From NCBI GenBank assembly GCA_934215475.1, contig CAKPZY010000001.1:1-64000 (forward strand): a stretch of 64,000 nucleotides of DNA, written 5' to 3'. How positions within the stretch are numbered: position 1 is the stretch's first letter; every line of letters begins with the position of its first letter. The notes beneath the pieces are model-generated. The model was not told where the DNA came from, did no database searches, and saw nothing but the letters and a program-made list of their open reading frames with translations. A program made the position numbers and the translations under genes. Source of the stretch: an uncultured Ligilactobacillus sp. (lineage in GTDB: Bacteria > Bacillota > Bacilli > Lactobacillales > Lactobacillaceae). Shown here one piece after another: positions 28,316-38,817 of the stretch.

Positions 28316-29329
28316 TCAATTATTTTTTAAATAAGAAAGGACTTGAGAAATATTTCTAGCAGGTATGACCTTAAGATTTGAATGCAGCTCTTTGCCAGTC
28401 TTTACAGCTTGAGTATAATTATTGTCTCTGCCAATTTTCGGATCATCAGGGGCAAAAAAGATCTGTGCACCAGCACGATCAGCTGCAACGACTTTTTGCT
28501 GCACACCCCCGATTTGACCGATACTTCCGTTTGTCTCCATCGTCCCTGTCCCGGCGATTTTCCTGTGTTGCAGCAGGTTTACATGACTGAGCTGGCTGTA
28601 CATCTGCAGTGTCAGCATTAGGCCAGCTGAAGGACCACCGATCCCCTGCATATCAGTTGCGATGTTAACATTACTGGTGGTTTTAACTCGGTCGGTCAAT
28701 GTAATACCTAACCCATTTCTGTTGATCCCCGGCAGCTTGATGAGTCGGCCTACAGCGCTTCTTTTGGCTTTATCCCGCAAAAATTCGATCTTAACCAGTT
28801 GGTTTGGCGACATTTTTTTTAGCACGTTGATATACATTCCGGAATTACCATAATGTTTCCCATTGATCTTAGTGACAACATCACCAATTTGCAATTTATG
28901 AGAAAAATGAGAATTTTTGAGGACAGACATTACGTATAACCCAATATAATGGCGTTTGACAGGTAAATTTGTCAATTTCAAGGCACGATATTTAGCCTCA
29001 GCCACCGATGCATTCATATAATATTGTTGGATCCGTTCCATTTCCCTGTCGTTGTAGTTTCCAACCTCTTCTTTTGCTGGCACCCGAACAGCATGTTTAT
29101 CAGTGAAGCTCACTAACCATGTCAAAGGAGTTGCTTTGGCCTCTTTAACGTAGACAAGCATGAAACTCCCTGGTCGAGTGTCTTTTTTGTGCTCAACTCT
29201 AACAAAATTAGCAACGTCTTTGGCTGCGCCCGGCGACTCAATATAAACGGGCAGCGGCAAGAACAGAACAGCAAGAAACAAGGCAGCAAGTGCAACATGC
29301 CAAAGCTTAAACTTGTACTTTTTCTTCAT
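28316..29329 (-). CDS. SepM/YlbL-type PDZ-Lon serine protease
   Basis: Membrane-anchored protease with an N-terminal helix (WHVALAALFLAVLFLPLPV), a PDZ domain at about 125-205 and a Lon-type protease domain. The catalytic Ser is in IGGPSAGLML and the Lys in GGVQQKVVAAD. Streptococcal SepM trims the competence-stimulating peptide; Bacillus YlbL also acts in the DNA damage response. The start is taken as ATG 29329, which overlaps the coaD stop (ATGA), so translation is coupled; GTG 29338 is possible. Its place before comEA is conserved and its substrate here is unknown. Confidence 0.92.
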   Translation of the reverse strand: MKKKYKFKLWHVALAALFLAVLFLPLPVYIESPGAAKDVANFVRVEHKKDTRPGSFMLVYVKEAKATPLTWLVSFTDKHAVRVPAKEEVGNYNDREMERIQQYYMNASVAEAKYRALKLTNLPVKRHYIGLYVMSVLKNSHFSHKLQIGDVVTKINGKHYGNSGMYINVLKKMSPNQLVKIEFLRDKAKRSAVGRLIKLPGINRNGLGITLTDRVKTTSNVNIATDMQGIGGPSAGLMLTLQMYSQLSHVNLLQHRKIAGTGTMETNGSIGQIGGVQQKVVAADRAGAQIFFAPDDPKIGRDNNYTQAVKTGKELHSNLKVIPARNISQVLSYLKNN

Positions 29330-29805
29330 TTCTCCCACTTTTTCTTCAATGCCATTGCGACGTTAGTTGGGACCATCCCACTGATATCTCCGTTAAATTG
29401 GGCTACTTCTTTGATCATACTGGACGAAAGAAAAGCATATTCCGGCTTAGCAAATAATAAAACAGTTTCGATTGCAGGATCCAACTTATTGTTTATCGCG
29501 GCTATCTTACGTTCATACTCAAAATCTTTAACATCACGTATACCCCGCACAAGAACCGAAGCATTCAAGCGATGCATGACATTGACCGTGAGATCCGCTT
29601 CGACTGCTACTACCTCAGCATTAGCAATGTCAGCAATATTTTCATTAATAAATTTAACCTTTTCTCCTACCGGAAATAATGGTTTTTTAGAGGTATTGGT
29701 CATCACAGCAATGATAATTTTATCATAGGCTCTGGAAGCACGCCTGATCAAATCCAAGTGTCCATTAGTTACGGGGTCAAAACTACCTGGAAAAACTGCA
29801 TTCAT
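29326..29805 (-). CDS. coaD: Phosphopantetheine adenylyltransferase
   Basis: Transfers AMP to 4'-phosphopantetheine to make dephospho-CoA, the penultimate step of CoA synthesis. The nucleotidyltransferase motif GSFDPVTNGHLDLI is at the N-terminus and the C-terminal ISGMVPTNV region is present. ATG at 29805 (MNAVFPGSFD) is chosen, one base after the rsmD stop, giving 159 residues as usual. The rsmD-coaD-protease order is typical for firmicutes. Confidence 0.96.
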   Translation of the reverse strand: MNAVFPGSFDPVTNGHLDLIRRASRAYDKIIIAVMTNTSKKPLFPVGEKVKFINENIADIANAEVVAVEADLTVNVMHRLNASVLVRGIRDVKDFEYERKIAAINNKLDPAIETVLLFAKPEYAFLSSSMIKEVAQFNGDISGMVPTNVAMALKKKWEK

Positions 29806-29806
29806 T

Positions 29807-30373
29807 TTACTTTTCACCACCAACATATTTGTAATAAGTTAATTCTGTGATCCCATAATCTATTTGTTTCTTTAATTCAAAACCAGTTAAATTAGTGGGT
29901 AAATGAGCATTTTGGTCGGTTTCACAAATAACTTCTGCCTTTTTGGCAAGTAAATTTAAATCGAGCAGTGAATGGATCATCTCAATAATTTTCTGCTGAC
30001 GGTAAGGAGGGTCAAAAAAAACAAGATCAAACTGTTGATCATCACTTTGAGCAAGCATTCTTAACACTCTGAAAGAATTCCCTTTAATTACGGTAAAACG
30101 CTGCTCTTCTTTAGTAATTGAAATGTTTTGCTGGATCGTCTTAATAGCTTGAAAAGACCGGTCGATCAAAACTGCATGCCCAGCCCCCCGCGAAACAGCT
30201 TCGATTGCTAAAGCACCACTCCCCGCAAAAACATCTAAAACACGACCTCCATCGAAATAAGGACCAATAATATTAAACATAGATTCTTTGACTTTATCCG
30301 TAGTTGGCCTAGTCTTCAGACCATTTACGGCTTTAAGCCTTCTACCTTTATAATTTCCTGCAACTACCCTCAT
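29807..30373 (-). CDS. rsmD: 16S rRNA (guanine(966)-N2)-methyltransferase
   Basis: SAM-dependent methyltransferase acting on G966 of 16S rRNA in the 30S subunit. The opening MRVVAGNYKGRRLKA and TRPTTDKVKESMFNI are family signatures. Motif I is VLDVFAGSGALAIEA and the catalytic motif is FFDPPY. The 188 residues are a full-length protein. It follows the YlbG-family gene by 16 bases and precedes coaD by one base, so the three are one transcript. Confidence 0.95.
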   Translation of the reverse strand: MRVVAGNYKGRRLKAVNGLKTRPTTDKVKESMFNIIGPYFDGGRVLDVFAGSGALAIEAVSRGAGHAVLIDRSFQAIKTIQQNISITKEEQRFTVIKGNSFRVLRMLAQSDDQQFDLVFFDPPYRQQKIIEMIHSLLDLNLLAKKAEVICETDQNAHLPTNLTGFELKKQIDYGITELTYYKYVGGEK

Positions 30374-30389
30374 AATCGTCTCCGTAATA

Positions 30390-30680
30390 TTATATGTTTT
30401 TGTTTTTGTCTTTGTCCTCTTCTGTCAATTGGAAAACAGAACCGCTTTGAAAGTCTTTTTTAATATCTGATCGTGGTGACTCAACCACAGACTTAACAAA
30501 TTTCAACTTTGAAATTTTATCCACCGTTTCCCTTATCCTATCTTCATCAAGGTATAAAACAACATACTTCATCTTACGGGAAACATATTGGATCGTGCCA
30601 TACTTACGTAAGCTTTTACTTTGTTTTAGATGATACAGGTAAATAATCAGACTCTTGCGTTGTTTGATGTTAAACGGCAT
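30390..30680 (-). CDS. YlbG family protein (DUF2129)
   Basis: A 96-residue member of a small firmicute family of unknown function. The recognisable pattern is a charged N-terminus, IIYLYHLKQSKSLRKYGTIQ, then YVSRKMKYVVLYL and VKSVVESPRSDIKKDF. It has no membrane helix. Its fixed place directly before rsmD-coaD is the best support for the assignment. Confidence 0.88.
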   Translation of the reverse strand: MPFNIKQRKSLIIYLYHLKQSKSLRKYGTIQYVSRKMKYVVLYLDEDRIRETVDKISKLKFVKSVVESPRSDIKKDFQSGSVFQLTEEDKDKNKNI

Positions 30681-30716
30681 TCACACACCCCCTATTATTG
30701 AAGTTCGGTACTGTAT

Positions 30717-33700
30717 TTACATCTGAGGTAACTGCATATCATGTTGTTTTTGTTCTGGACTGACCTCGAGCAACAGATCTCCTGTTTCCAGCAATTCTCC
30801 TTTTTTAACGTAAATATGTTTAACAGTTCCATCAAATGGAGCCTTGATAGTAGTTTCCATTTTCATTGCTTCAGTTACCACCAATTCGTCACCTTTATTG
30901 ACTTTCTGCCCGTTGTGAACCAAGACTTCTAACACCGAACCACTCAAAGTGGCCCCAATGTGCTCTTGATTGGTTGGCTCTGCCTTAGGCACTGTATCAC
31001 TAGTTTTAACATGTCCTTGATCTTGCGTGATGATCCGGGCAGTTTCACCATTTACGGAGTAAAATAAAGTCCGCTTTCCCTCATCATCGGGCAAAGATAT
31101 CGAATCTAATTTAACTATAATACTTTTGCCATGGCCAAAATCGATCTGAGTAGTTTCACCTGAACGCATTCCTTGATAGAAAGTCCCTGTATCCAAATGA
31201 TCAACCGCTCCATATCGCTTAGCAGTTTCATCATACTCCATAAACACATCAGGATATAAAATATAACTTAAAACTTCTTCTTTGGTTGGTTGACGTTTGA
31301 TAATACCTGCAAGTTCCTTTTTGATCTGTGCAAAATCTACCGGTTGTGCTAAGCTTCCAGGGCGAACGGTCAAGGGCTTTTTACCCTTTAGGACTACTTT
31401 TTGCAGCTCAGGTGGAAAACCGCCGACCGGCTGACCGAGGTCTCCAGCAAAGAAATTAACAACTGATTGAGGAAAATCCAACCCCTTGCCCCGTTCAATA
31501 ATATTCGAAGCATCCAAATTGTTTTGCAGCATAAATAATGAAAGATCACCGACAACCTTAGAACTTGGAGTCACTTTGATAATATTGCCTAAAAGCTGAT
31601 TGACTTGGCGATACATACGTTTAACATCTTCAAAATCCTTGATACCTACTGCTTTTGCCTGCTGCTGCAAGTTAGAATACTGGCCACCTGGCATACCTGT
31701 TTGATAAATATCCGTCTGAACAGCTCCTGAATTAGTCATAAACTCATGATAATATGGTTTAACTCCTGCCCAATAGCGATCTATAGCTTCCGCAGCAGTT
31801 ACATCTAATTGGGGCTGACGTTTGTCACCAGCCAAGCCGTAATATAAGCTGGTCATAGACGGCTGACTCGTAGTTCCTGACAAAGCGCTGCTGGCAACAT
31901 CTGCGATATCTACACCGGCTCTAGCGGCTTCAATGTATGTTGCTACCCCATTTCCTGTTGTATCATGCGTGTGCAAGTGAATAGGCACGTCGATCGCATC
32001 TTTTAAAGCACTGATCAATTCATAAGCAGCCTTGGGTTTTAATAAACCAGCCATATCTTTAATAGCGATGATCTGTGCACCTGCAGATACCAGATCCTTG
32101 GCCAAACCTACAAAATAGTTCAAATCATACTTGTGTTCGTTAGGATTTAAGAGATCTCCAGTGTAACACATTGTCCCCTCAGCAATTTTACCGGTATCAC
32201 GAACATACTGGATACTTTTTTCCATCTGTGCCACCCAGTTTAAACTGTCAAATATCCTAAAGACATCGACTCCTTGGGATGCACTTTCTTTAATAAATTC
32301 ACGTAAGACATTATCTGGATAATTCTTGTACCCGACTGCATTTGAACCGCGAAACAACATCTGTAAAAGGGTATGCGGCATTTTTTTGTTCAAGATGCCA
32401 AGCCGTTCCCACGGATCCTCGTGCAAGAAACGATAAGCAACATCAAATGTTGCGCCACCCCAGACTTCCGCAGAAAATACATCCGGAAAAGCATGGTCAA
32501 AAACATCAATTACGGGCTTCATGTCCTTGGTCCGCATCCTGGTAGCAAATAAACTTTGATGAGCATCACGCATTGTGGTATCTGTCAGCAATAATTTAGG
32601 CTGCTTTTTGACCCATTCGACCATGGAGTCTGCGCCTTGTTTTTGTAAGACTGACTTTGCATTCTTATGGTACTCTCCTTGAAATTGCTTCTGGGTCAAT
32701 TGAGGGGCCGGATAATATATTTTTTTGTGCCGGCTCATGCCTGGGAAACCATTAATAGTCACATCACTGACATATTTTAGGAGCATATTGCTGGTATTTG
32801 GTTTTTTAGCCGGCACAAATAGTTCTTTAGTATCATCAATAAAAGTTGTGTGTGCCAGTCCCTTTTGAAATGTCGGGTGATTCAAAACCTTCAGCATAAA
32901 ACCGATGTTAGTTTTGACACCGCGAATTTGGAATTCATGCAAGACCCGGATCATTTTTTTGACAGCATCAGGAAATGTCCTGGCTTGAACACAGGCCTTG
33001 ACCAAAAGGGAATCAAAAAATGGAGTGATCGTGGCTCCTGTGTACGCAGTCCCGCCATCTAGTCGAACGCCAAAGCCCCCGGGTGACCGGTATGTCTCGA
33101 TCTTACCCGTATCTGGGAGAAAGTTATTTTCGGGATCTTCAGTCGTAATACGGCATTGAATTGCCGAACCATGCATCGTAAGCTCACTTTGGCTTGGCAA
33201 TCCCATGTCGGCATATAGATCTTGACCGTCCGCGATCTTGATTTGCGATTGAACGATATCGATATCCGTAATCATTTCCGTTACCGTGTGTTCGACTTGG
33301 ACACGAGGGTTGACCTCGATGAAATACATGTCCGAAGCAGTAACTAAAAACTCAACGGTCCCAGCATTTTGATAATTTACACTAGCCATCAGTCGTACTG
33401 CCGCATCACAGATCTCATTTCTTCGCCGCTCGTCTAAAGTAATAGCAGGTGCAAATTCAATGACCTTTTGGTGCCTTCTTTGAACAGAACAGTCTCTTTC
33501 AAACAAGTGCATAACATGCCCGTGCTGGTCTCCTAATATTTGAACTTCAATATGTTTGGGGTGGGCTAAATATTTTTCAATATAAAGATCGGCATTGCCA
33601 AAAGATTGCTTTGCTTCACTTTTAGCGCGATCATAATTCGATGCCAATTCTTTTTCACTGTTGACGATCCTCATTCCGCGACCGCCACCGCCCAAGGCTG

Positions 33701-34175
33701 CCTTCAACATTATTGGATAGCCGAACTTTTTGCCAAAAGACTGCACTTCTTCAAAGGAAGAAACAGGCTTACCTGTCCCGGGGATAGTATGTAAGCCAAC
33801 ATTGGCAGCAATGTGCTTGGCAGCGACTTTATCACCAAAAATATGCAGCTGTTCAACTGTCGGCCCAATAAAAATCAAACCGGCTTCCTGACACTCACGA
33901 GCAAATTCTTCGTTCTCTGCCAAAAATCCATAACCTGGATGGACTGCGTCTGCACCCGTCATTTTTGCGACCCGAATAATATCGGCAATGTCAAGATATG
34001 CTTCGATCGGCTTTTTACCTTGACCTATTAAATATGCTTCATCAGCTTTGAACCGATGGACTCCGTATTCATCTTCTTTTGCATAAACGGCAACTGTCTT
34101 TAACTTTAATTCATGACATGCCCGGATGATCCTGACAGCAATCTCTCCGCGATTTGCGATCAAAACTTTCTTCAT
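30717..34175 (-). CDS. pyc: Pyruvate carboxylase
   Basis: Biotin enzyme that carboxylates pyruvate to oxaloacetate, feeding aspartate and the Asd-dependent amino acids. Single-chain form of 1152 residues. The biotin carboxylase domain (about 1-450) has the ATP-grasp loop KAALGGGGRGMR. The carboxyltransferase barrel (about 530-800) contains TDTTMRDAHQSLFATR. The C-terminal carrier has the biotinyl Lys at about 1105 in EAMKMET. In other bacteria the enzyme is activated by acetyl-CoA or inhibited by c-di-AMP, which cannot be judged here. It lies downstream of ftsW, as in many lactobacilli. Confidence 0.98.
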   Translation of the reverse strand: MKKVLIANRGEIAVRIIRACHELKLKTVAVYAKEDEYGVHRFKADEAYLIGQGKKPIEAYLDIADIIRVAKMTGADAVHPGYGFLAENEEFARECQEAGLIFIGPTVEQLHIFGDKVAAKHIAANVGLHTIPGTGKPVSSFEEVQSFGKKFGYPIMLKAALGGGGRGMRIVNSEKELASNYDRAKSEAKQSFGNADLYIEKYLAHPKHIEVQILGDQHGHVMHLFERDCSVQRRHQKVIEFAPAITLDERRRNEICDAAVRLMASVNYQNAGTVEFLVTASDMYFIEVNPRVQVEHTVTEMITDIDIVQSQIKIADGQDLYADMGLPSQSELTMHGSAIQCRITTEDPENNFLPDTGKIETYRSPGGFGVRLDGGTAYTGATITPFFDSLLVKACVQARTFPDAVKKMIRVLHEFQIRGVKTNIGFMLKVLNHPTFQKGLAHTTFIDDTKELFVPAKKPNTSNMLLKYVSDVTINGFPGMSRHKKIYYPAPQLTQKQFQGEYHKNAKSVLQKQGADSMVEWVKKQPKLLLTDTTMRDAHQSLFATRMRTKDMKPVIDVFDHAFPDVFSAEVWGGATFDVAYRFLHEDPWERLGILNKKMPHTLLQMLFRGSNAVGYKNYPDNVLREFIKESASQGVDVFRIFDSLNWVAQMEKSIQYVRDTGKIAEGTMCYTGDLLNPNEHKYDLNYFVGLAKDLVSAGAQIIAIKDMAGLLKPKAAYELISALKDAIDVPIHLHTHDTTGNGVATYIEAARAGVDIADVASSALSGTTSQPSMTSLYYGLAGDKRQPQLDVTAAEAIDRYWAGVKPYYHEFMTNSGAVQTDIYQTGMPGGQYSNLQQQAKAVGIKDFEDVKRMYRQVNQLLGNIIKVTPSSKVVGDLSLFMLQNNLDASNIIERGKGLDFPQSVVNFFAGDLGQPVGGFPPELQKVVLKGKKPLTVRPGSLAQPVDFAQIKKELAGIIKRQPTKEEVLSYILYPDVFMEYDETAKRYGAVDHLDTGTFYQGMRSGETTQIDFGHGKSIIVKLDSISLPDDEGKRTLFYSVNGETARIITQDQGHVKTSDTVPKAEPTNQEHIGATLSGSVLEVLVHNGQKVNKGDELVVTEAMKMETTIKAPFDGTVKHIYVKKGELLETGDLLLEVSPEQKQHDMQLPQM

Positions 34176-34256
34176 TATTATTTCCCGCCTACCTTCTAAA
34201 TATAAGTCAACTAATTAATCTAAACCACCTGATCATGATCCATTCAAATGTTTACA

Positions 34257-35465
34257 TTATTTTTTAAGAATATCTATTTCTGCTCCCCGGTTTTGATTAG
34301 CAGAAATATTCATGACCATCCCAACAGCAATGGACAACACCAACATACTCGAACCGCCATATGAAATAAATGGCAAGGTAACACCGGTGATTGGCAGCAA
34401 ACCCAAGACTCCACCGACATTAAAAACAGTTTCAATTAAAATAAAGGTCCCGATCCCATAACAAAAAAGAGTATTGTAAGTATTTTGAGATCTTATTCCG
34501 ACTAAAAAGATTCGCGTAATAATAACACACAACATAGCCAAAATAATGCAAGCTCCTATCAAACCCAATTCTTCAGCAATAACTGCTAAAATAAAATCAG
34601 TGTACGGCTCGGGCAAATATCCCCGTTTTTGGATACTGTTTCCTAATCCAAGACCTAACAAGCCTCCATTACTGATCGCATAATAGGAATTCACCAATTG
34701 CTTACCTGAAGACTGTGCAACACTAAATGGATCAAAGAAGGCCTGAAAACGCCCATACATATATGCATAATTAGTCCCACTTAAGGGATTATGCAAACGT
34801 AATAACTGAATTGCCGCCATAATACTTATCATACCGGAGACCCAAGCAAAAAGCCTTTTTTTATATGATAGTCGGCCACTGCTGGTCGAGGCTGTAAGGA
34901 TAACCAAAACTATCATTAGATTTATCATAAACCCACCTAAGTCAGGAGCAGATAAAATAAAAAATAGCATTACCAACGCTAAGACAAACGGCTTGATTTT
35001 TGCAGCGGAAGAATATCTAGCACCGCTCAACAAACCTTTTTCCCGATAAGTCATCAAACGTGCCATAAATAATACCAGATATAATTTACAAAACTCCGAT
35101 GGCTGAAGGCTCACTGGCCCAACATTGATCCATCCATGGGCACCGTTGATCGGATTCGTAAAGAAACGTGCAAATCCCAGTAAAAAAAGAAGTGCAAAAT
35201 ACGAAATAGTGATAAACTTCCCGTCAGCCCACCAATGTGGATTCAAATGATAGACCGCAAGCAGTCCCACCACACTAATGACTACAAAAATCAGTTGTCT
35301 CCATAGATAAGAATCTGTCTGAGATCCGCCATAGGAAAGATTGATCGAACTAGCTGAATAAACCATGACTATCCCGATCACGCACAACGTGATATATGGA
35401 ATAAATAAATAATAATCAAAATATTTTAATTTTTCTCGAATTTTTCCCATTTGTATATTACTCAC
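34257..35465 (-). CDS. ftsW: FtsW/RodA/SpoVE family peptidoglycan polymerase
   Basis: SEDS-family glycosyltransferase that polymerises lipid II, here probably for the septum. About ten membrane helices, with family motifs GAHGWINVGPVSLQPSEF and the C-terminal GVTLPFISYGGSSM. GTG at 35465 overlaps the ylaN stop (GTGA); ATG at 35450 (MGKIREKLKY) is an equally plausible start, and neither has a strong ribosome binding site, so translation may depend on coupling. The ylaN-ftsW-pyc order is a known firmicute arrangement and supports FtsW over RodA. Confidence 0.93.
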   Translation of the reverse strand: MSNIQMGKIREKLKYFDYYLFIPYITLCVIGIVMVYSASSINLSYGGSQTDSYLWRQLIFVVISVVGLLAVYHLNPHWWADGKFITISYFALLFLLGFARFFTNPINGAHGWINVGPVSLQPSEFCKLYLVLFMARLMTYREKGLLSGARYSSAAKIKPFVLALVMLFFILSAPDLGGFMINLMIVLVILTASTSSGRLSYKKRLFAWVSGMISIMAAIQLLRLHNPLSGTNYAYMYGRFQAFFDPFSVAQSSGKQLVNSYYAISNGGLLGLGLGNSIQKRGYLPEPYTDFILAVIAEELGLIGACIILAMLCVIITRIFLVGIRSQNTYNTLFCYGIGTFILIETVFNVGGVLGLLPITGVTLPFISYGGSSMLVLSIAVGMVMNISANQNRGAEIDILKK

Positions 35466-35743
35466 TGAGCAGAACGATTTATAGTCTCTTGTTTGATCGC
35501 AGCTAAATCATTTTCTAAATCAGTTACCATTCGTTCTCCATCTTCATTAGTCAATAGACCGCATGAAACTGCAAAACGAACCTGACACGAAAACCCATAG
35601 ACCCTCGTATCGGCAACCTCATCGAATGCAGGGCAATCCGTCAAGCACAAAGCATACTTCTGATGACCGATCAATTGTCTGATGCCCGTTGCACTGGCAT
35701 GCAAGGCATCTAAGGCCTCCTTTTTAGTTACCGTCTGCTTCAT
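35462..35743 (-). CDS. ylaN: YlaN family protein (DUF1507)
   Basis: Small soluble 93-residue protein, with the family sequence HASATGIRQLIGHQKYALCL, then VYGFSCQVRFAVSCGLL. ATG at 35743 follows AAAGGAGAAG; the longer frame upstream lacks support. The family is essential in Bacillus and Staphylococcus under some conditions and has been linked to iron homeostasis through Fur. It immediately precedes ftsW, as in Bacillus. Confidence 0.92.
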   Translation of the reverse strand: MKQTVTKKEALDALHASATGIRQLIGHQKYALCLTDCPAFDEVADTRVYGFSCQVRFAVSCGLLTNEDGERMVTDLENDLAAIKQETINRSAQ

Positions 35744-35999
35744 GTCTCTTCTCCTTTCACCGCTTAGGCAGATTTTATTGGCGTAAGTTGAGGAACGGCA
35801 CAATTTCATATTACCGTTCATTTAAACCAATTCATGTTACATTATCCTGATTTCTCTATTATATTGCAAATTCGGTAAGCATTACAGTCCGATGCAACTT
35901 TTAGTTAAAATTTAAAGGCATCGCTGAATAATTATCACGCTGATTTTTTCTGAAGTCTAATGGCTGTTAAAATTAATGCTTTCCAAAAACAAATATTGC
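35744..35999. other. Intergenic DNA between typA and ylaN
   Basis: Holds a TATAAT on the minus strand (35863-35858) with only a poor -35 (TGTAAT, 17 bases upstream), probably the ylaN promoter. I see no gene, riboswitch-like structure or repeat. Confidence 0.4.
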
Positions 36000-36036
36000 A
36001 AAAAGGCTGGAAGCATTTTTTGCATCCAACCTTTTT
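36000..36036 (-). terminator. Terminator of typA
   Basis: A 15-bp stem (36000-36014 with 36022-36036, two G-T pairs on the minus strand) with an A-rich 7-base loop and a T-run, 9 bases past the typA stop. Confidence 0.9.
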
Positions 36037-36045
36037 GTCGTTAAA

Positions 36046-37887
36046 CTATTTAGTTTCTTTTTTTGCCTTCTTGGCTTCTTTTTCACGTGCGTTTGTGTTC
36101 AAAGTCCGCTTACGCAAGCGAATAGATTCAGGTGTAATTTCCAAAAGTTCATCTTCGTTCAAGAATTCTAACGACTCCTCAAGTGTCAGGTGGGTCGGCT
36201 TTTTGATCGAAGCAGTTTGATCTTTATTAGAAGAACGAACGTTAGTCATGTTTTTACCCTTAGTAACATTCACAGAAATGTCACGTTCACGCGAAGACTC
36301 GCCAATGATCATGCCTTCATAAACCTCTGTCCCTGGGTCAACAAAAATCGTACCCCGGCCTTCAACACCCATAATAGCATAAGTTGTCGCCACCCCTTGA
36401 TTGATGGAAACAAGTGCACCATTTCTGCGGCCAGGTTCCCAGTTTCTGATCAAGGGTTTGTATTCTGCGAAAGTATGATTCAAGATCCCATAACCGCGAG
36501 TCATCGAAAGAAATTGCGAATCAAAACCGATCAAGCCACGAGTCGGGGTTGAAAATGTCAAACGAGTCTGGCCGTTATTGCCAGTCTCCATGTTAGTCAT
36601 TTCACCTTTACGTTGGGCTAATGCGTCAATGATAGAGCCAGAATATTCATCTGGCGTATCAATAGTAACATTTTCAAATGGTTCGCATAATTTATCATTA
36701 AATTTACGTAAAATAACCCTTGGGCGAGAGACCGCCAATTCAAAACCTTCCCGACGCAAAGTCTCAATCAAAATCGAAAGATGCAGTTCCCCACGGCCTG
36801 AAACGACCCAAGTATCTGGCGACTCAGTATCTTCAACCCGTAAAGAAACATCAGTGTGCAACTGCAGTTTCAGCCGATCTTCAAGCTTACGAGCAGTAAC
36901 TTGGCTGCCTTCACGCCCCACGAAAGGTGAATTGTTAGTGATAAAGTTCATCTGCAGTGTTGGCGGGTCGATCCGTAAAATAGGTAAAGCATCCGGATGA
37001 TCTACCGGGCAAACAGTTTCCCCCACAAAGATATCTTCCATTCCAGAAACAGCCACTAGATCCCCTGCTCTAGCTTCATTGATTTCTAAGCGCTGGAGGC
37101 CAAAATAACCAAAGAGCTTAGTTACTCGGAAATTCTTCTGGCTGCCGTCTAGCTTCATCACGGTAACGTTATCGCCCACTTTGATCGTTCCGCGAAAAAC
37201 TCGGCCAATACCCACACGCCCAACAAACTCATTATAATCCAGCATCGCTACTTGGAACTGCAAGGGTTCATCAGAATTATCGATCGGAGCAGGAATGGTA
37301 TCAATGATCGTATCAAAAATTGGATCCATCGTGTGTTTTTGCGTGTTGATATCTGGATCCATAGATGAGGTACCGTTCATAGCAGAAGCATAGATGACTG
37401 GAAAATCTAACTGATCCTCATCAGCACCTAATTCAATGAAAAGGTCCAGTACTTCGTCCACAACTTCTTCTGGGCGAGCCCCTGGGCGGTCAACTTTGTT
37501 GATGACCACGATTGGAGTCAAATGTTGTTCAAAGGCCTTCTTTAAAACAAAACGAGTTTGCGGCATTGTACCTTCAAAGGCATCAACGACTAGAACAACA
37601 CCATCTACCATCTTCATGATCCGCTCCACTTCACCACCGAAGTCAGCATGTCCAGGCGTATCTAAAATATTGATTTGTTTATCATGGTAACGCACCGCTG
37701 TATTCTTAGAGAGGATCGTGATCCCTCTTTCTTTTTCGATTGCGTTAGAATCAAGCGCACGATCGCCTATCTGTGTATGTTCATCCAAAGTATCAGATTG
37801 CTTGAGCATTTCATTCACGAGCGTAGTTTTGCCATGATCGACATGGGCAATAATGGCAACATTACGAATATCATCGCGTGTTTTCAA
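36046..37887 (-). CDS. typA: Ribosome-associated GTPase TypA/BipA
   Basis: Translational GTPase related to EF-G that binds the ribosome and helps 50S assembly and stress or cold growth. G1 is [11 protein letters not shown]3 [12 protein letters not shown] and G4 [10 protein letters not shown], followed by EF-G-like domains and the BipA-specific C-terminus. The start is TTG at 37887 ([10 protein letters not shown]), preceded by AAAGGAAG. The upstream in-frame codons overlap that site. This gives 613 residues, the normal length. It is a single-gene unit with a strong terminator. Confidence 0.97.
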   Translation of the reverse strand: MKTRDDIRNVAIIAHVDHGKTTLVNEMLKQSDTLDEHTQIGDRALDSNAIEKERGITILSKNTAVRYHDKQINILDTPGHADFGGEVERIMKMVDGVVLVVDAFEGTMPQTRFVLKKAFEQHLTPIVVINKVDRPGARPEEVVDEVLDLFIELGADEDQLDFPVIYASAMNGTSSMDPDINTQKHTMDPIFDTIIDTIPAPIDNSDEPLQFQVAMLDYNEFVGRVGIGRVFRGTIKVGDNVTVMKLDGSQKNFRVTKLFGYFGLQRLEINEARAGDLVAVSGMEDIFVGETVCPVDHPDALPILRIDPPTLQMNFITNNSPFVGREGSQVTARKLEDRLKLQLHTDVSLRVEDTESPDTWVVSGRGELHLSILIETLRREGFELAVSRPRVILRKFNDKLCEPFENVTIDTPDEYSGSIIDALAQRKGEMTNMETGNNGQTRLTFSTPTRGLIGFDSQFLSMTRGYGILNHTFAEYKPLIRNWEPGRRNGALVSINQGVATTYAIMGVEGRGTIFVDPGTEVYEGMIIGESSRERDISVNVTKGKNMTNVRSSNKDQTASIKKPTHLTLEESLEFLNEDELLEITPESIRLRKRTLNTNAREKEAKKAKKETK

Positions 37888-37983
37888 ATTTCTTCTTCCT
37901 TTCGTTTCATTAAAACTTAACGAGCAAAACATTAATTTTCATATTTTTGTGAAAATAATAGCATCGTTTTCATAATCTGACAT

Positions 37984-38011
37984 AAAAAAACTGTGACAAT
38001 GAAGCCACAGT
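37984..38011 (-). terminator. Terminator of the inositol-phosphatase-like gene
   Basis: ACTGTG/CACAGT on the minus strand with a 10-base loop, then seven T's, just past the stop at 38021. Confidence 0.82.
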
Positions 38012-38020
38012 CAACGGCTA

Positions 38021-38797
38021 TCATTTGGCAGACAACAGTTCACAAACTTGCCCAAAGGCATTTTTGGTAGCTACCAATACATCTTCTGATGATACCACGT
38101 CTAATGGCTTTCCGTCAATCGTTTTCACAGTTAAATCTAGACCAGTTGCCAAAATGCTTCCAGCAGCATAGTCCCATGGACGCAGGTGCGACAAATACCC
38201 GACACACTGTCCAGTCAGAACGTGTATGAATTCGATCCCTGCACTGCCGTATATTCTTGGCCCTGAGCTTGCTTTGACTGCGGTTTGTAAATTACGGTAA
38301 TTTGACATTAACATTGGACCATTGACCCCTATTAATCCTTCCTTCAGATCAAGGTTTTTGGGCGGAGTTAATTTGGTCTGATCACAATAGACGCCCATTT
38401 CAGGACCGCCCCAGTATAAATGGTCTTCTAATACATCATAAATATAGCCTAAAACTGGTTTGTGGTCCTGATAAATCGCGATCATGCTAGCAAAATGAGC
38501 GCCCTGTTTGACAAAATTCATAGTTCCATCGATAGGGTCAAGTACCCAAAACATACCTTTGCTTTGTGCAAAATCATCTTTGGAGCCTTCCTCTCCGAGT
38601 ATTTTGGAACCAGGAAAAAACTTTTTAATTTGTGCACGGTAAAATTTTTCCGTCTCCTTGTCAATATTCGTTACCAGGTCCAACCTGGAAGACTTATTTT
38701 GTACTTTCAACCCTTGTTTTCTGCCTGCTAGTATCTGTGGCCTTGCTTCGCGAAACCATGACGTAACTTTTTCGTGGATCTCTTTCCATTCACTCAT
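38021..38797 (-). CDS. Inositol monophosphatase family protein
   Basis: Mg-dependent sugar-phosphate or nucleotide phosphatase of the IMPase fold, 258 residues. The metal-binding motifs are complete: GEEG (about 69), DPIDGTMNFV (about 87-96) and the C-terminal RPWDYAAGSIL. The true substrate may be inositol phosphate, fructose 1,6-bisphosphate or PAP, which sequence cannot decide. It follows the UPF0223 gene by 20 bases, a pairing common in lactobacilli, and ends in its own terminator. Confidence 0.93.
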   Translation of the reverse strand: MSEWKEIHEKVTSWFREARPQILAGRKQGLKVQNKSSRLDLVTNIDKETEKFYRAQIKKFFPGSKILGEEGSKDDFAQSKGMFWVLDPIDGTMNFVKQGAHFASMIAIYQDHKPVLGYIYDVLEDHLYWGGPEMGVYCDQTKLTPPKNLDLKEGLIGVNGPMLMSNYRNLQTAVKASSGPRIYGSAGIEFIHVLTGQCVGYLSHLRPWDYAAGSILATGLDLTVKTIDGKPLDVVSSEDVLVATKNAFGQVCELLSAK

Positions 38798-38817
38798 TAA
38801 ATCTTCCTTCCTGAAAC